From the NCBI GenBank assembly GCA_003508835.1, contig PUFA01000066.1:3224001-3288000 (forward strand): a stretch of DNA of 64,000 bases, written 5' to 3'. Below are positions 22,678-34,124 of the stretch, one piece after another. The notes under the pieces were generated by a model. It did not search any database, was not told the origin of the DNA, and saw only the letters and a program-made list of their open reading frames with translations. The position numbers and the translations under genes were made by a program. Positions within the stretch are counted from its first letter, which is position 1. Each line of letters starts with the position of its first letter. The DNA is from Eonycteris spelaea. Taxonomy: Eukaryota > Chordata > Mammalia > Chiroptera > Pteropodidae.

Positions 22678-23135
22678 AAGTTTTACTGGACTCAGTGACT
22701 TGCTTCTAAGGAACAGAACATGGCAAAAGTGATAGAATGTCATCTGCAAGATCAGGTTTTAAAAGACAGTGACTCAGCTCTCTCCACACACACACACACC
22801 TTATTGGCCTGTTCAGGCTGCCAAACTAGAGGGAGCCGCATGGTCAGGAACTGAGGCCTCCAGCCAACAGCCAGAGAGGGGCTGAGGCCCTCGGTCCAAG
22901 GACCCACAAGGAGCTAAATCCTGTCCACACCACTGAGGGAACCTGGAAGTGGATCCTGCCCCAGCTGGACCTCGAGATGACTGGAGCCCCGCTGACGTCT
23001 TGAAGTGAGAGACCCGAAGCAGAGGACCCAGCCAAGCCACACCTCAACTCCCAACACGCAGAAACTTGAAATCGCAAACATGTGTCGTTTTCAGCTGCTA
23101 AGTTTTGGGGTCATGCAGCCGTGGATAACTGACAC
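22678..23135 (+). mobile_element. MaLR-like LTR
   Basis: In order: 'cagtgacttgcttctaagga', 'aggaactgaggcctccagcc', 'aacctggaagtggatcctgc', 'gatgactggagccccgctga', 'gctgctaagttttggggtca' and 'ggataactgacac'. This is the layout of a common mammalian MLT-like LTR. A short (CA)n tract sits at about 22785-22799. Confidence 0.7.
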
Positions 23136-23136
23136 G

Positions 23137-23262
23137 GCTCCTCAGTAACTCGGCACCCGTGGACCAGATACGTAACCTCATCTACAGAGGGGCAGGTTAA
23201 TCGCATTTCCCCCCTCGATAGTGTCATTGTGAGGACCGAGCAAATGAATGAATGAATGAATG
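23137..23262 (+). repeat. MIR-like tail with (AATG)n
   Basis: Weak MIR-like sequence ends in 'aaatgaatgaatgaatgaat'. Confidence 0.45.
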
Positions 23263-24394
23263 ACTGGGAGCACGGGTTGGAGCCGTGAGAAGATCACAGG
23301 GTCAGGAAAGAAAACCCGAAGGGCGGGCGGGAACGATGCTGGCGGGGCCCTTGCTGACCAGCTGCCACAAGGCCCAGCGCCTGTTCGTACCCCTCGGACG
23401 GTCCCTCGCCACGGTGCAGCCCCACCTCCCTCCCCGCCTCCCCAGCCACTTCCTCCTGGGGCTCCCAAGGGCCAGTGCTCAGAGCTGCCAGGACCCTCAG
23501 CGTCCTTTGCCACCCTCGCGCTAGGTTCTGCTGTCCCTTCTGCAGGGATTGTGTTCCCCACGGGGCTGCCGCTGCCCAAATGAGGACCGGGCTTGGCGCC
23601 ACAGAGACAGACGAGCTGACAGCAGCGGCACCTGTGAGCTCTGGAAACTGACGCTTGTGGGACAGCCACAGCCGGCTGGCACGAGCGCCCCGGCCTGGCC
23701 GCAGCTCCCGGGCGGTCAGTCCTGGGGGTGGCAGGGACGAAAGGGGAGGGGTCAGACGTCAGCCTTCCCATGGTGACATGTCGGACTCCACGTCAGGAGA
23801 ACAGACTGTAGACCGAGACACGCATCCCGGGACCTGGGGGCCTTACCAAGGCTGTGTGATCCCCAAAGCTGAGCTGGACCCACTGTGCTGCCCCCCCTCC
23901 AAGCCAGGCTTGACTGCCATGGAGGCGCACATCTGTCCCCCATCTCGTCCGGAGCCAAAGCCACCTGGGCAAAGGGCCACAGGGCCACATGGCCATCGTC
24001 TGACCTTTCCTCCTAAGCTGGGCAATGTGATGTTCACATGCCTCGAGACTGGTAGGTAGCACACAGGCAACTCACCTGCAGCAGGTAGAGGTTCGGGATT
24101 GACCCTAAACCCCCTTCTGGGTCTCTCCACTCCAGCTGATCCCACAGCTTCTTGGATGCTGGCCACACAGGCCACCCAAGCTGGGTGATGACCACTGACA
24201 CTGGTCTCTCAATTGCTCCGAGGGGCAGGGACTAGGAGTGGCCTCCTGCCCCGTGTGCATCGGGCAAGTCAGGAGCCTGGCCCCTGGCCCCCGGCCCTCA
24301 GCCGGAAGGCCCCCTGCTGCTTCTCCCTTCTCCCAGCTTTGGCTTTTCTCGACACACCACCAACAGCGCACTCTATCACCACTGTGACAACAGC
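23263..24394. other. unassigned intronic sequence
   Basis: GC-rich. Long minus-strand frames (23178-23771) have no recognisable product. No repeat was named. Confidence 0.45.
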
Positions 24395-24570
24395 TGTCAG
24401 CACCAGCGAGTGCTCACTCTGTGCCACCAGCTCAGGGGATCCCCCGAAACCCCCGCTACGAGGTGGGGCGTGTCCTAACTCCGATTTTACACGGAGGCTG
24501 GCCAGGGCCCCACAGTTCAGTGGAGGAGGCAGGATGTGAACCCAGGCAGTCTGCTTTTAGAGTAGCACTC
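24395..24570 (-). repeat. MIR SINE, antisense
   Basis: 'cgagtgctcactctgtgcca', 'ccgattttacacggaggctg', 'gatgtgaacccaggcagtct'. Confidence 0.75.
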
Positions 24571-25384
24571 TCTGTGATGTGGCTGGCTCCTACCCCCAGC
24601 AAGGCGGCTTTGTCCTTCGGGAACCCCTGATCCCCCAGAAGCCACCAACCCACTCACTGGCCAGGAGAAGCCTCCCTGGCTCTCCCTACTGACAGAGCAA
24701 CTATTTCTTGGCTCCAAAGCCACAGCTTTTGGAAGCTACAACCCTTCCTTCCTGACTCCGAGCTCATGGCTCCGAGAGGCTCCTAACGCTCATGTCCCCC
24801 ATTAGCGATAGCAAGTGCCTTCCGTGTGTTAAATGTAAAATGCCATATGTCATGTGGCAGCACGCTCACGTGTTGCTGTCAGGCCCCATTCTGGCCCCTT
24901 GCTGTCATCCCGTGAGGGCCTTGGCCAGGCTTGGCCGAAGAAGTCAGGGTTTACAGACGTGACAGAGTGAGCGACTTTGCGAGCATGTAATATAGCACTG
25001 TCTTGATGTTAAATAAATCACGCCTTAATGGACCGTTTTTCAGTTCGGAGCCCCAAGTCAAGACTCCTAAAATGTTAGCAGATGTCAGGGATGAAATGCG
25101 TGCCTCTGACACACTCACCCACACACGGGGCCACGCCTGCTTCATGGGGCCACACCGGCTTCACAGGGCCACGTGGCTTCCTACCCACAGGATGGCCCGG
25201 GCACCAGCATACATCACAACCTCAGGCTCACTACTCGGAAGATAAGATTCATTTTCTCCCGGATGCATCTGGAGAGAGATGTGGGCCATGACAGAGGATG
25301 TCTCGGATGGCTGGGATACTGAGATGAAAAATATGGCGACTCTAAGCTCTGGGGATAGGATCGGAGGCTCCTGAAGCCTTGCCC
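24571..25384. other. unassigned intronic sequence
   Basis: Nothing recognised. Confidence 0.45.
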
Positions 25385-25560
25385 GCTTTGGAGTCAGAAA
25401 GGAAAGGCTTTGAACTCCAGATGTGCTCTTTGCCAGCTGTGTGATCTTGGGCAAGGCAGTTCACCTCTCTGGGCCTCAAACAGAGGTGATCACAGAACCC
25501 ACTTCAGAGGCCTAAATGGGAGAAGAAAAGAAGGGAGCTGAGCAAAGTGCCCGCAGGTAG
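25385..25560 (+). repeat. MIR SINE
   Basis: 'gctgtgtgatcttgggcaag' and 'cacctctctgggcctcaaac' are the MIR core. Confidence 0.85.
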
Positions 25561-25622
25561 CATGCTCTGAGAAATCCCACAGTAAGAGGAACATAATGCA
25601 GCTAATATTTGTCAGGTGGCGT

Positions 25623-25790
25623 CGTGGCTTGAAGTGTCCCCTGAAGGTGCATAACCTTCTTTGCAAAAAGAGTCTTTGCAGATGTAATTAGTTAAGACGA
25701 GGTCATCCTGGACAAGGGTGGCCCTGAACCCAAGGACGGGTGTCCTTGTAAGAGGAGGAGAGGACACTCAGAAGGCCAAGGGAAGGCAAC
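25623..25790 (+). mobile_element. MLT1-type LTR fragment
   Basis: 'agtctttgcagatgtaatta', 'gttaagacgaggtcatcctg' and 'gggtgtccttgtaagaggag' match the central part of MLT1 LTRs. The 3' part is missing. Confidence 0.85.
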
Positions 25791-26189
25791 GAATATCTGC
25801 TCATTCATTTGCTCACTCGTTCTAGGCAAGTCCAGCAGCCGACTGGGCAGGGACGTGGGCCAGCATCATTGGCACAGGGAGCCCTTTGGCCCATTCGATG
25901 CCCTCACACAATTCCTAAGGAATTACCTCACCTGGACTTTTTGCAATTGCTGCCGCTAAGCAGTAGCAAAATATAGGCAAAACCACCCTCACGATGCAAC
26001 CCAACAGCAAAGATCCCCAGCTGGGGTCAGGAGTGTTTTTCCACCAGGAAACCAAACAGTTCATCTGAGTTTCTTCACCCTTTGTCCCAAGATGCAAAAA
26101 AATGTCAGAAATATGCAAGGACTCTGGTCACTGAGGAACACTGGATCTCGCCCCCGCGGACCATTTCCTGCGCGGGCTGAGGGTCAGGG
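25791..26189. other. unassigned intronic sequence
   Basis: Nothing recognised. Confidence 0.45.
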
Positions 26190-26345
26190 TGAAGACCACT
26201 GCCCTGAGAGTCAGGACGGTGGGTCGGCGCCTGCTGGGCCTCGTGCTTGCCATGGGGCGCAGGGGGAAGGCTCCCCTCTCTGGGCCCCAGTCTTCTTATC
26301 TGTGAACTGGAGGTGATAAAGCCCCCTCCATCACTTCACAGATTT
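26190..26345 (+). repeat. MIR SINE, diverged
   Basis: 'ctctctgggccccagtcttc' with 'ttatctgtgaactggaggtg' is MIR core. Confidence 0.65.
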
Positions 26346-26499
26346 AAGCGGGTGCAGAGGACAACCACCGGTCATGCAGGACACCTTCCTCTCTTCTCCC
26401 TCGGGGGTCAGCAACATGAGACCCGGGCCCCTCTCTCCGCGCCTCCCCAGACCCTGCTCTGCAACAAGCAGACTGGCCCTCGCGGTCAGCCCGCTTGTG

Positions 26500-26580
26500 T
26501 TCACTAAGCACGAATTGCATGCTCAACACCAGGCCAGGCTCTGGGAGCATAGGCACAATGGTTGACACTGATGATAAGGC
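26500..26580 (-). repeat. MIR/L2-like fragment, antisense
   Basis: 'tgttcactaagcacgaattg' and 'ccaggctctgggagcatagg' resemble the reversed L2/MIR tail. Weak. Confidence 0.45.
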
Positions 26581-26597
26581 AGCATCGGCCCTAGCCA

Positions 26598-26777
26598 CCA
26601 TCCACTGAGCATTTGCTAGATCCAAAGCATTATGTGCTTTGCCTTGTTAAGTTCTCACGACAAACCTGCAAGATATGTATTCCCGTTTTTGAAAAAAAAA
26701 CAAACAACTCAGTTCAGAGAGAGTAATTTGCCCGAGGCCACATGGTGGGGTTGAATGCCCTTTAAATTCTGCTGCCA
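26598..26777 (-). repeat. MIR SINE, antisense, target of the 5S SINE
   Basis: 'ccactgagcatttgctagat', 'ctcagttcagagagagtaat' and 'ttgcccgaggccacatgg' are in reversed MIR order. Its far end supplies the target site of the 5S-derived SINE that follows. Confidence 0.75.
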
Positions 26778-26932
26778 GTCTATGGCCATGCCGCCCTGAG
26801 CAAGCCCGATCCGTCTGACTTCCGAAGCTAAGCAGGGTCGGGCCTGGTTAGTATCCGGATGGGAGACCACCTAGGAAGACCAGGGGGCTGTAAGCACAAA
26901 AAATTAAAAATAAATTGAAAAGTTAAAATAAA
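26778..26932 (+). mobile_element. 5S rRNA-derived SINE (MEG-RS/MEG-RL type)
   Basis: From 'gtctatggcc' onward about 118 bases align end to end with vertebrate 5S rRNA. The internal pol III promoter is best kept: A-box region 'gaagctaagcagggtcgggc' and C-box region 'ggatgggagacc'. A tail of A-rich TAAA/TTAAAA repeats follows. Near-identical 16-base target duplications flank the element (26763-26778 and 26933-26948, 14 of 16 matching, depending on where the first base is assigned), which shows insertion by retroposition. It is not a working 5S gene: there is no terminator run after the 5S part, and it carries changes shared with the second copy ('accacctagg', 'agaccaggg'). As I recall, 5S SINEs of this kind are known among bats only in fruit bats. 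Confidence 0.9.
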
Positions 26933-27029
26933 TAAATTCTGTTTCCAGAGCAGACACTGCTGCCCACAAGTACTCACAGCCCAGTGGGCAGCCGAGGTGA
27001 AACCCAGACATTCCCACAGGTGTGACATT

Positions 27030-27250
27030 CCTCACATGGCCTTATATTTCTCGTGCCCGACTCAGGGCCAAATGATTCATACATGTTACATCGCTAGGAT
27101 CCCGAGAAACCTCCTGAGAAGCTGTTACCATTATCAGTACCCTATTCATACAGATGAGGATGCAGAGGCTCAGGGGTGACCTGGGTGGTAGGGGTGACCT
27201 GGGTGGTGGTAGTCAGAAGTCAGCCCAAGGACTGAAATCTGGCCTTCCTG
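27030..27250 (-). repeat. MIR SINE, antisense
   Basis: 'accattatcagtaccctatt' and 'cagatgaggatgcagaggct' are in reversed MIR order. Confidence 0.7.
27173..27208. repeat. 18-bp direct duplication
   Basis: 'ggggtgacctgggtggta' occurs twice head to tail at 27173-27190 and 27191-27208, identical by eye. It is a small slippage duplication inside the MIR. Confidence 0.95.
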
Positions 27251-27831
27251 ACTCCACAGCTAAGGTTTTGTTACCTCCCCCTCCCCTTCCAAAATGTAGC
27301 TGGATACCACTGGTGCTGTCCGTGCAGAGACAGACAAGGGTATTTGCAGAGATCCTAGAGGGCTTCCTGGAGGAAGAAGATCACAAGAATGCGCAGAACC
27401 TAGACAGGCACAGATTTCCTCTCTCCGGACCACCTCCAGGCAAGGAACCTGGGAGCTAGAGGCTCCCCGCCCACACACTGTGGGACCTCACTCCCCAAGG
27501 GACTCAGGAGGAATCTGTCTTACCTCCCCCTCCCCCACCCTGCCATACAGGCCTGTCCGCATGCCAGGCCAGGGCTGGTCCTTCTCCCGCACACCTCTCC
27601 TCATCCTGCAGGCCCCAGGAACAAAGGTCCAGAGCCAAGTTGTCATGGGGTTCACATACCTTAGGGGAGGGCTGGGCGCACAAACCATGGGCTGCGCAAT
27701 GGAGCACTCTTTGCGATAACCAAAGAGTGGAACTGATCACTCGTCCGTCGACAGGAGACTGGGGAAGGTACCCCGGCACAGCCGCCGCGCCCCAAGTGTC
27801 AGCGGAGGAAGGGTGGGGGGTCGTGAGCACA
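27251..27831. other. unassigned intronic sequence
   Basis: A faint reversed L2 trace ('gagggcttcctggaggaaga' at about 27357). Otherwise nothing. Confidence 0.4.
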
Positions 27832-28040
27832 TACTAAAAGCTGACACTCGCGAAGGACTTTGCACATGGTCAGGAGCCTCTTCCAAGTGTATTAACCCTT
27901 ACATCGATCTCACGAGGAGGGACCATGATCATCACTTTAAAACGAGGAAACTGAGGCACCAAGAGATCGAGCCCCTGGCTCGTGGCTATAAACGGCGAAG
28001 GTGGGATTTGGTGCAGGCAGCGGCCGTCAGAGTCACACTC
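27832..28040 (-). repeat. MIR SINE, antisense
   Basis: 'cactttaaaacgaggaaact' followed by 'gaggcaccaagagatc' and 'ggtgggatttggtgcagg'. Confidence 0.8.
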
Positions 28041-29814
28041 AGAAGCCCTCTGCCACAAGGCCTCCCAGCCTCTGCATCTCGCCAAGGGCCCCCCAGCCAG
28101 GAGCACCCAGAACCTGGGGAAGAGGAGACCCACGCAGACAACCTTGAGCGCTTCCCACCCCACACTGGCCTGGGGGAGCAGGTGCCATTTACGAGGCCCG
28201 GCTGAAGCAGACTGTGATAACTCACAGGCTGTGGTAGCCAATTTCTCTCTCCAGTCAATTACGACCTGCGGGGCCCACTGATTATTTTTATTGCCTTTCC
28301 TGGAGTCATGACAAGGAAACAAAACGATCTACAGGACCCCTTTCATCACCAACAGCCGGGTTTCTCAGTTAGGGGCGGAGGAAGCGAAGAAAAATCACTT
28401 TTTCTCCCCTACTTTGAGCGAATCAACAGAACTCAAGGCCGAGCGGCCAGAGCGTTGGTGTTGAGAAAAGCTGTTCTCAAGCAGAACTAATTGGCAACAG
28501 AAATGGAATTTATTCCCCCTGAAAAAGTCTAAACATGCTTTATCCCTGGGAATTACCCTTCAGAATAGATATTCCAGACACGTCGTGTGTGACTGCCCGG
28601 GCGAGGCCATCAGCCTCTCGTGGACGAGGCCAAAGGCAGCCTGTGCTGGTCACCACTCAGTGAGAAGGCCATGAAGGTCAACGGCCCAGACCAGCCCAGC
28701 CTGGAGAGACGTGGCTTTCCTGTGGCCCAGCAGGAATAGCGGCCGGCCCTGATGAAGACACAGTTTGGGGTGCATCCTCGTCAGCTCTGGGGATCGCCCC
28801 GCCAGGCGCACGCCCATGAATGAGCATGTTCCAGAACCTTCGGGAATATCCGCACAACCCCACCGGAAACGACGAGGCGCAAGAAAAGCATTTAATGAGG
28901 CTCCTGGACCAAAGAGCTCTTGCCATTTTCGGGGTGCAGAGAGAGCAGCATATAAGCAGATATAGATAATTGCCAGAGAGCTAGTTCTCGGGTGGGCTGG
29001 GTATTCGGGTTTTTTCTAATTTTATAAACAGGACAGTGAGAGGGTCGATGGAAGGGTCGAGGGGACCATTCAGGTTCCCCTTTCCACATGTCATGACAAG
29101 GTGAGGATTAATTCGCTCCTACCTGAGGTGCATCCTTGAAGTCTTGAGGGCAGCTCTCTGACCTGGATTGGGGACCAGGGATCTCTATGGACCCGTCTCC
29201 CTGGGTAAGTGAGCAAAAGACACCAGGCCCCACCCTCTGCTCGTAACCAGGGTCAGTGTGGTCCCGGTGGGTGGGGGCGTCCAGTGGTGCATGTAGGGGG
29301 AACACTCATGTCCCTTCCTCATGCTTCCACCTGCGGGGTCCTCCCTCCCCTCACTCCTTTTCCCCCGTGGGCTGAGTTTGGAAGGTGACGCTGGGCATGG
29401 CCCTCAGAGGAGGACTGCCAGCAGCACGGGGTGGGGCCGAGGGGTTCAATTCAAGGGACGACACGGTGACAGCCACCTGACCACAATAGAATCTATTTCC
29501 CATAATCTCCTGAGTTCTGGACCCAGGTCAGGAAGGAGGTCTTGTTCCCAAGCCCCCCTGAGGCACACAAGGGGATGAATGCAGGGATCACATGAAGGGC
29601 CCAGGACCCGACAGGCACAGCTGAGGACGCAGCGCCACTGACTCTCATTGCTAGGCAAACGAACGGTGACTCGGTGAGTCGGCACAGACGATTAAAATGT
29701 GGTATTCATAAACGAAATGTAGCGTGTGGCTAGAGGTGCCTGGTGACTCTAATTCAGGATTCTCCCCAAAAAAGTCTGGCTGTCTTGTCACCCTTGGCAA
29801 CGGAACAAAGCAAA
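28041..29814. other. unassigned intronic sequence
   Basis: About 1.8 kb without a repeat or exon I can name. It may hold unique regulatory DNA. Confidence 0.45.
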
Positions 29815-30340
29815 TATTTCTGCAAGTATGTGTCAAGTGCCTACTACGTGCCAACTAGCATTTATTGAGTGCCTACTATGGGATACAGCACTGAACAAAC
29901 AGGCAAAGACAAAAAAACTCCTTGCCCTCAGGAAATTCCCAGTTTAGTAGGGGACATTTAAGAAAAGAAGAACATGTAGTATGTTAGATGGTGATAAGTG
30001 GTCAGGAGATCTGGCAAACGAGAGTCCCAGGCAGAGGCGAAGGCAAGTGGAAGGGCCTGAGGCAGAACGATGCCTCGCACAGCTGAGAACAGGAAGTCGA
30101 GCCAGGGGGCGAGGGCGAGGTCCTGCAGGGCTCTGTGGGCACGGAAGGCTTTCTCTGTTACTCAGGGTGAGGTGGGAGCCAGGACCGCAGGGGGGGGGGC
30201 GTGCCCTGGGCAGGGGAGGGACAGGACCTAATTTCTTTTTACCAGGACCCCACCTGCTGAAGTGAAGAACAGACAGGGAGGCACTTGCAATAGACCAGAG
30301 AGAGGTGACGGCAGGGGAGGTGACGGGAAGCGCTCAGCTT
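29815..30340 (-). mobile_element. L2 LINE 3' end, antisense
   Basis: 'catttattgagtgcctacta', 'aaactccttgccctcaggaa', 'atgttagatggtgataagtg', 'aagggcctgaggcagaac' and 'gggctctgtgggcacggaag' follow the reversed L2 order. Confidence 0.9.
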
Positions 30341-31409
30341 CCAGACACCGGTTGAGGGTAGGGCCAAGAGAATGTCGTGTTGCTAGCAAGTGGAAGCAGT
30401 CGGGCTCTACTCGTGTGTTTTGGGGGGCAAGAAAGTTTGAGACCCGGTTAGAAAGGAGAGAGAGTCCGTTGTTAAGAGGCAAGCCTTCTTACAGCCTCCT
30501 GGGTCTTTGTCATGCAGGCATTGAAAGGAACAGTTTTGGTCTTCGAGGGCTAACAAGGAAAACATCCAGGATATACCAGGAAAAAAAGGAAGATGCAGAC
30601 TAGAATGGAAAATGATTGTCGTTTTGAAAACTAAAATTATGAATAGGAGCGAATGAATGGTCTTAGGGAACGGCACCCCTGACTCAGCGGTGGTCACCTG
30701 GAGCGGGAGCCAGTGACGTCCACCCGGGTTGCCCTTCTACGCAAAATAAAATAATAAACCTGTTTTAAGTGCTTTTTAAAATCGCTGTGGGCACAGCTCT
30801 CTCCTGGCATCGCAGTGAACTTCTCTTAGCCAGTGTCCCCCTGGGCCCCCTCCCTGGCCTGGATTGTAAAGGAGGCGGAACTTGGGAAAGACAAAAATTT
30901 TCCTCTCGTGCTTGCTGGCTTGGAAGAACTGGAAAGGGCCCACCTGGCGTCTAAAGTTTCTAAAAATAGAAAGTTGTCTTAACTTGCCTATAGTTTTGGC
31001 TTAGCTGTTCTTTTGACTTGTTCCAAGATGCCGCTCGTATTAGGGAATCGTGTGCCATGCGTGAAAACACAGGATGGCAGGAGCGAGACCTGCAGTGGGA
31101 GGAATCGAGCAGGATGTTGCCCCCGACGGGACGCCAGAAATGCTGGTGCAGACGGCACCTTCCACCCCACCCGGCCGCTGCATTCTTTCCGACACATAGG
31201 GCGGAGAGAGGAGTTTGGCTGCCGGTTCGTGTTAGCAGCGAGGAGGAAGCTGAGGGAACTGTGTCCAAAGCCAGTGCCTGGAGTTTGAATCCCTCTGGGA
31301 GAGGCTGGGGATGGTCCATGACAGGACTTCTGAGATGCTGGTCACAAGCACATACGCTTGTAGGGCCAGTGGTGTGCTGGTAAAGGTTTACCAACCAGCT
31401 CTCCAGGAG
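30341..31409. other. unassigned intronic sequence
   Basis: No exon or nameable repeat was seen. Confidence 0.45.
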
Positions 31410-31512
31410 AAAGTGTACGTGTGTGTGTGTGTGTGTGCACATGCACGCGTGTGTATATACAAATATATGCACGTACATGTGCACACACGCACACATACAT
31501 ATACATACAGGT
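31410..31512. repeat. alternating purine-pyrimidine tract (TG/CA/TA)
   Basis: About 100 bp of TG repeat passing into CA, CG and TA alternation, with internal self-complementarity. It is a strong candidate for Z-DNA or cruciform formation. Confidence 0.9.
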
Positions 31513-31559
31513 ATACTCAGGTTTATTATAGATCGCACTGATGTGAAGGATATACAGCA

Positions 31560-32204
31560 CACAATTTACAAATAAAAATAAAATTCACAATACCCCTTTT
31601 TCATACATTTCACATCATCAACTGATTCACACAGAACGTTTTCATTGATTTTTGCCCCTAATTCTTGTATCTATAACCTACAGTTATAACTGATGAGCAA
31701 CTGTAGTTCTTCAGGGGTGTGTTGTTGATATTTTCTTTTACCTTAAGGAGTAAGGCAAAAGTGATAAAACAAAGAGCATGTCGGGAACTTTACTCCTTTG
31801 TCAACAAAATGAGCAACTTCCTTGATTTTTGGTGCTAGAGAGAGAGCACGCTTTTAGGTATAATCTCCATCATTAACTTTTTCTTCCTCACTTTCTCCAA
31901 CTAGACACCGGACGGAAGACTAAGCCAAGCCCTGAGTCGTACTGTCCACCAATTCTCAAAGTATAAACACTTTCAACGTGTTCAACACCAACTTGACAGT
32001 CTCTAAACATGAAATTGTGGCGACCTGCAACAGCGCTTCCACCAGGCAGCTACCGTGGGTGTAAATAACCTCAGGGGCATGAAGAGTAGTAAAATGTAGT
32101 GTAAAAAATGGAAAGTGAGAGTTTTGAGAGCGTATTTCCTTCGTTTTTAATATCATTTAAATATACGTTTATGAAGGTTAATTTTTCTTAATAGTTCTAT
32201 TTAT
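31560..32204. other. AT-rich unassigned segment
   Basis: About 650 bp of AT-rich sequence between GC-richer flanks. It may be an old insertion or the 3' part of a lost processed copy on the minus strand, but I recognise no family. Confidence 0.35.
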
Positions 32205-32843
32205 TCAGCAACCAGCAACCAGTTCACCAAATTCCTGAAAAGCTGTCAATTGACTTTTGTGAGCCAGGACAAGCTGCCTCCAGCTCTCTACTGCGCAGGG
32301 ACCGTAGGGACCACCGCATGACAGGAATGTCACAGGTCGGGGAGGAAGCTGTTCTCTCCCCCTCCACCCCGAACCCATAGCAGCTCCGGTTGCTAAATGG
32401 GCAGTGACAATGGTGAAGCTTCTCGAAGTGGCCTTGGGGGCAGATGCAGGAGGGGATGACAAATAAGACCAGAGACCAGTTGGTGAGCCCGTGTGAGACC
32501 CCCCTTTGGAACACACGTGAAACACCACTTTGGAGCAAGAACCGGAGGACGCTGAGGGGTGTTTGGCTTTAGGTGACAAGTAGGCGAGGACTCTGTAAGC
32601 GGCAGACATCTGGGTTACATCACTCTGCACAGAAACGAAGCCGTGAGACTGAGCTGTGCTTTCAGCAGTTTGTGAGGCTTTGCAGAAGCTTGAGGGGCCA
32701 GAGACTGTTATCGCTGACATCGGCGATGTGGCACTCCAGGCCACCGGGATTCCAGCCTCCCCCAGCACCCTCTTTGATGCCGGATTCACTGGGTCCCAAA
32801 GGAGCATTTCTGCCTCCCTGAGCTGTGTCTTACTCTCCAACAC
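32205..32843 (-). other. 212-codon open frame, no recognised product
   Basis: A minus-strand frame without stops for 212 codons, beginning MLESKTQLRE and ending ...FGELVAGC. It has no domain, signal peptide or membrane segment I recognise, and is Ser/Ala-rich. It lies about 1.5 kb from RIPOR3 exon 1 inside the intron. It is probably chance or a decayed insertion. Confidence 0.2.
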
Positions 32844-32934
32844 CCTCGCGTTGGAGAACCTACATGCTCCCCAACCAGAGTCACGGCATTTTAAAGTTGC
32901 AAAGACATTTTAGAGATTTCCTTAAAAAAAAAAA

Positions 32935-33005
32935 AAAATGCTTTGTTTTGTTGAGGAGAACACAGAGGCCCAGAGGGGGAAGTGACTAGCTCGAAGCTAC
33001 AAAGA
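32935..33005 (-). repeat. MIR SINE fragment, antisense
   Basis: 'gaacacagaggcccagaggg' with 'ggaagtgactagctcgaagc', after an A15 run. Confidence 0.65.
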
Positions 33006-33006
33006 G

Positions 33007-33035
33007 AAAACAAACAAACAAACAAACAAACAAAC
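33007..33035. repeat. (CAAA)n microsatellite
   Basis: About seven CAAA units. Confidence 0.95.
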
Positions 33036-33914
33036 GAGGGTAGAACTGGGTAAGGTGGGCAGCCATCCTGGTTTGCCTGGGACTCGGGGTCAGGGCAGGG
33101 AGGGGTTCTGGGACAAGTCAGTTGGCTGGGACCACCACTCACTCACATCTCAGCTCCAGCCCAAGGCAGAGGGCCTGAGCCAGCCCCTGGAAGGACAGGA
33201 GGCCTGAGTCAGTACAGAGCTGCAGGATGGAATTTTCCAGGGAAGAGAAAAGAGGAGGCCACATCTGGGTGCCCGGACCTCCAAGGCGGCCCAGATGCCT
33301 GGCACCAGAGGGCTTTCGCACCTGCCGCCGCCCTGCCGTGGATGTCTTATCTCTTGGCCGCTGCCTGCCACAGCTGCAGGGACTCCATATGCAAATAGCT
33401 TGCAACAATCTTAATGTGCGATTCCCCCAGGGAGGCCTGTGGAAAGCGCTGGATGTGTTTCACAATTCTCTTTCGTCCAGAGGAGCTGTGGGGGCCCGGA
33501 ATGATTTGAAACAGATTTTGAAAAGTCAAAATAAAATTGGAACAGAAACTAGTACAGGCATGTGCCAGTCTCTCCATCCCCGGCTCTCTCCACCACGGCT
33601 CAGTGTTTACCCTCAGGAGCCTCCTACCACCGGGCAGCAAACATAGCAGATGACATCAGGCATTCAAGCCAGCATCCCCTGTCCATCCTAGGACAGTGTG
33701 CCCCCTGCCTGAGCTGACATAGCTCCCAAAGGGCTGAAGGCCATGACACCCATTGCTTCTTCCTCTGTCCAGCCCCTCTGCCTCTCTCCTACACAAAATG
33801 CTCTCTAGAACCCCTCTCTTCCTCCACCCCCCAATTCCTGGGGTAATCACAGAAGCATAGAACACAGAATACAGACCACTCAGGGTGGAGAGTTCAGCCA
33901 AAGTCAAGTCAGAA
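33036..33914. other. unassigned intronic sequence
   Basis: Nothing recognised. Confidence 0.45.
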
Positions 33915-34110
33915 AGAGGGAGATCTGACGCTCATCGCTGCCACTGACCAGCTGTGCGACCTTAGGCAAGTCATTTCACTTCTCTGAGCCTCTGTTTGCT
34001 CTGCGTACAGTGAGGAGAAGAATACCCACGCCTTTGGGGGCTTTATAATGCCTAGCACCGTGCCTGGCACACAGCGGACGCAGGAGAAACGGCAGGCACA
34101 CAGTAAGAGC
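33915..34110 (+). repeat. MIR SINE, sense arm of a facing pair
   Basis: 'agctgtgcgaccttaggcaa', 'cacttctctgagcctctgtt' and 'accgtgcctggcacacagc'. It ends next to an antisense MIR and the RIPOR3 CpG island. Confidence 0.9.
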
Positions 34111-34124
34111 CGCGAAAAATCGCC

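Noticed and set aside
26778..26895. Functional 5S rRNA gene
   Set aside because: Several changes from 5S, no T-run terminator after the 5S part, A-rich tail and target duplications all mark it as a SINE.
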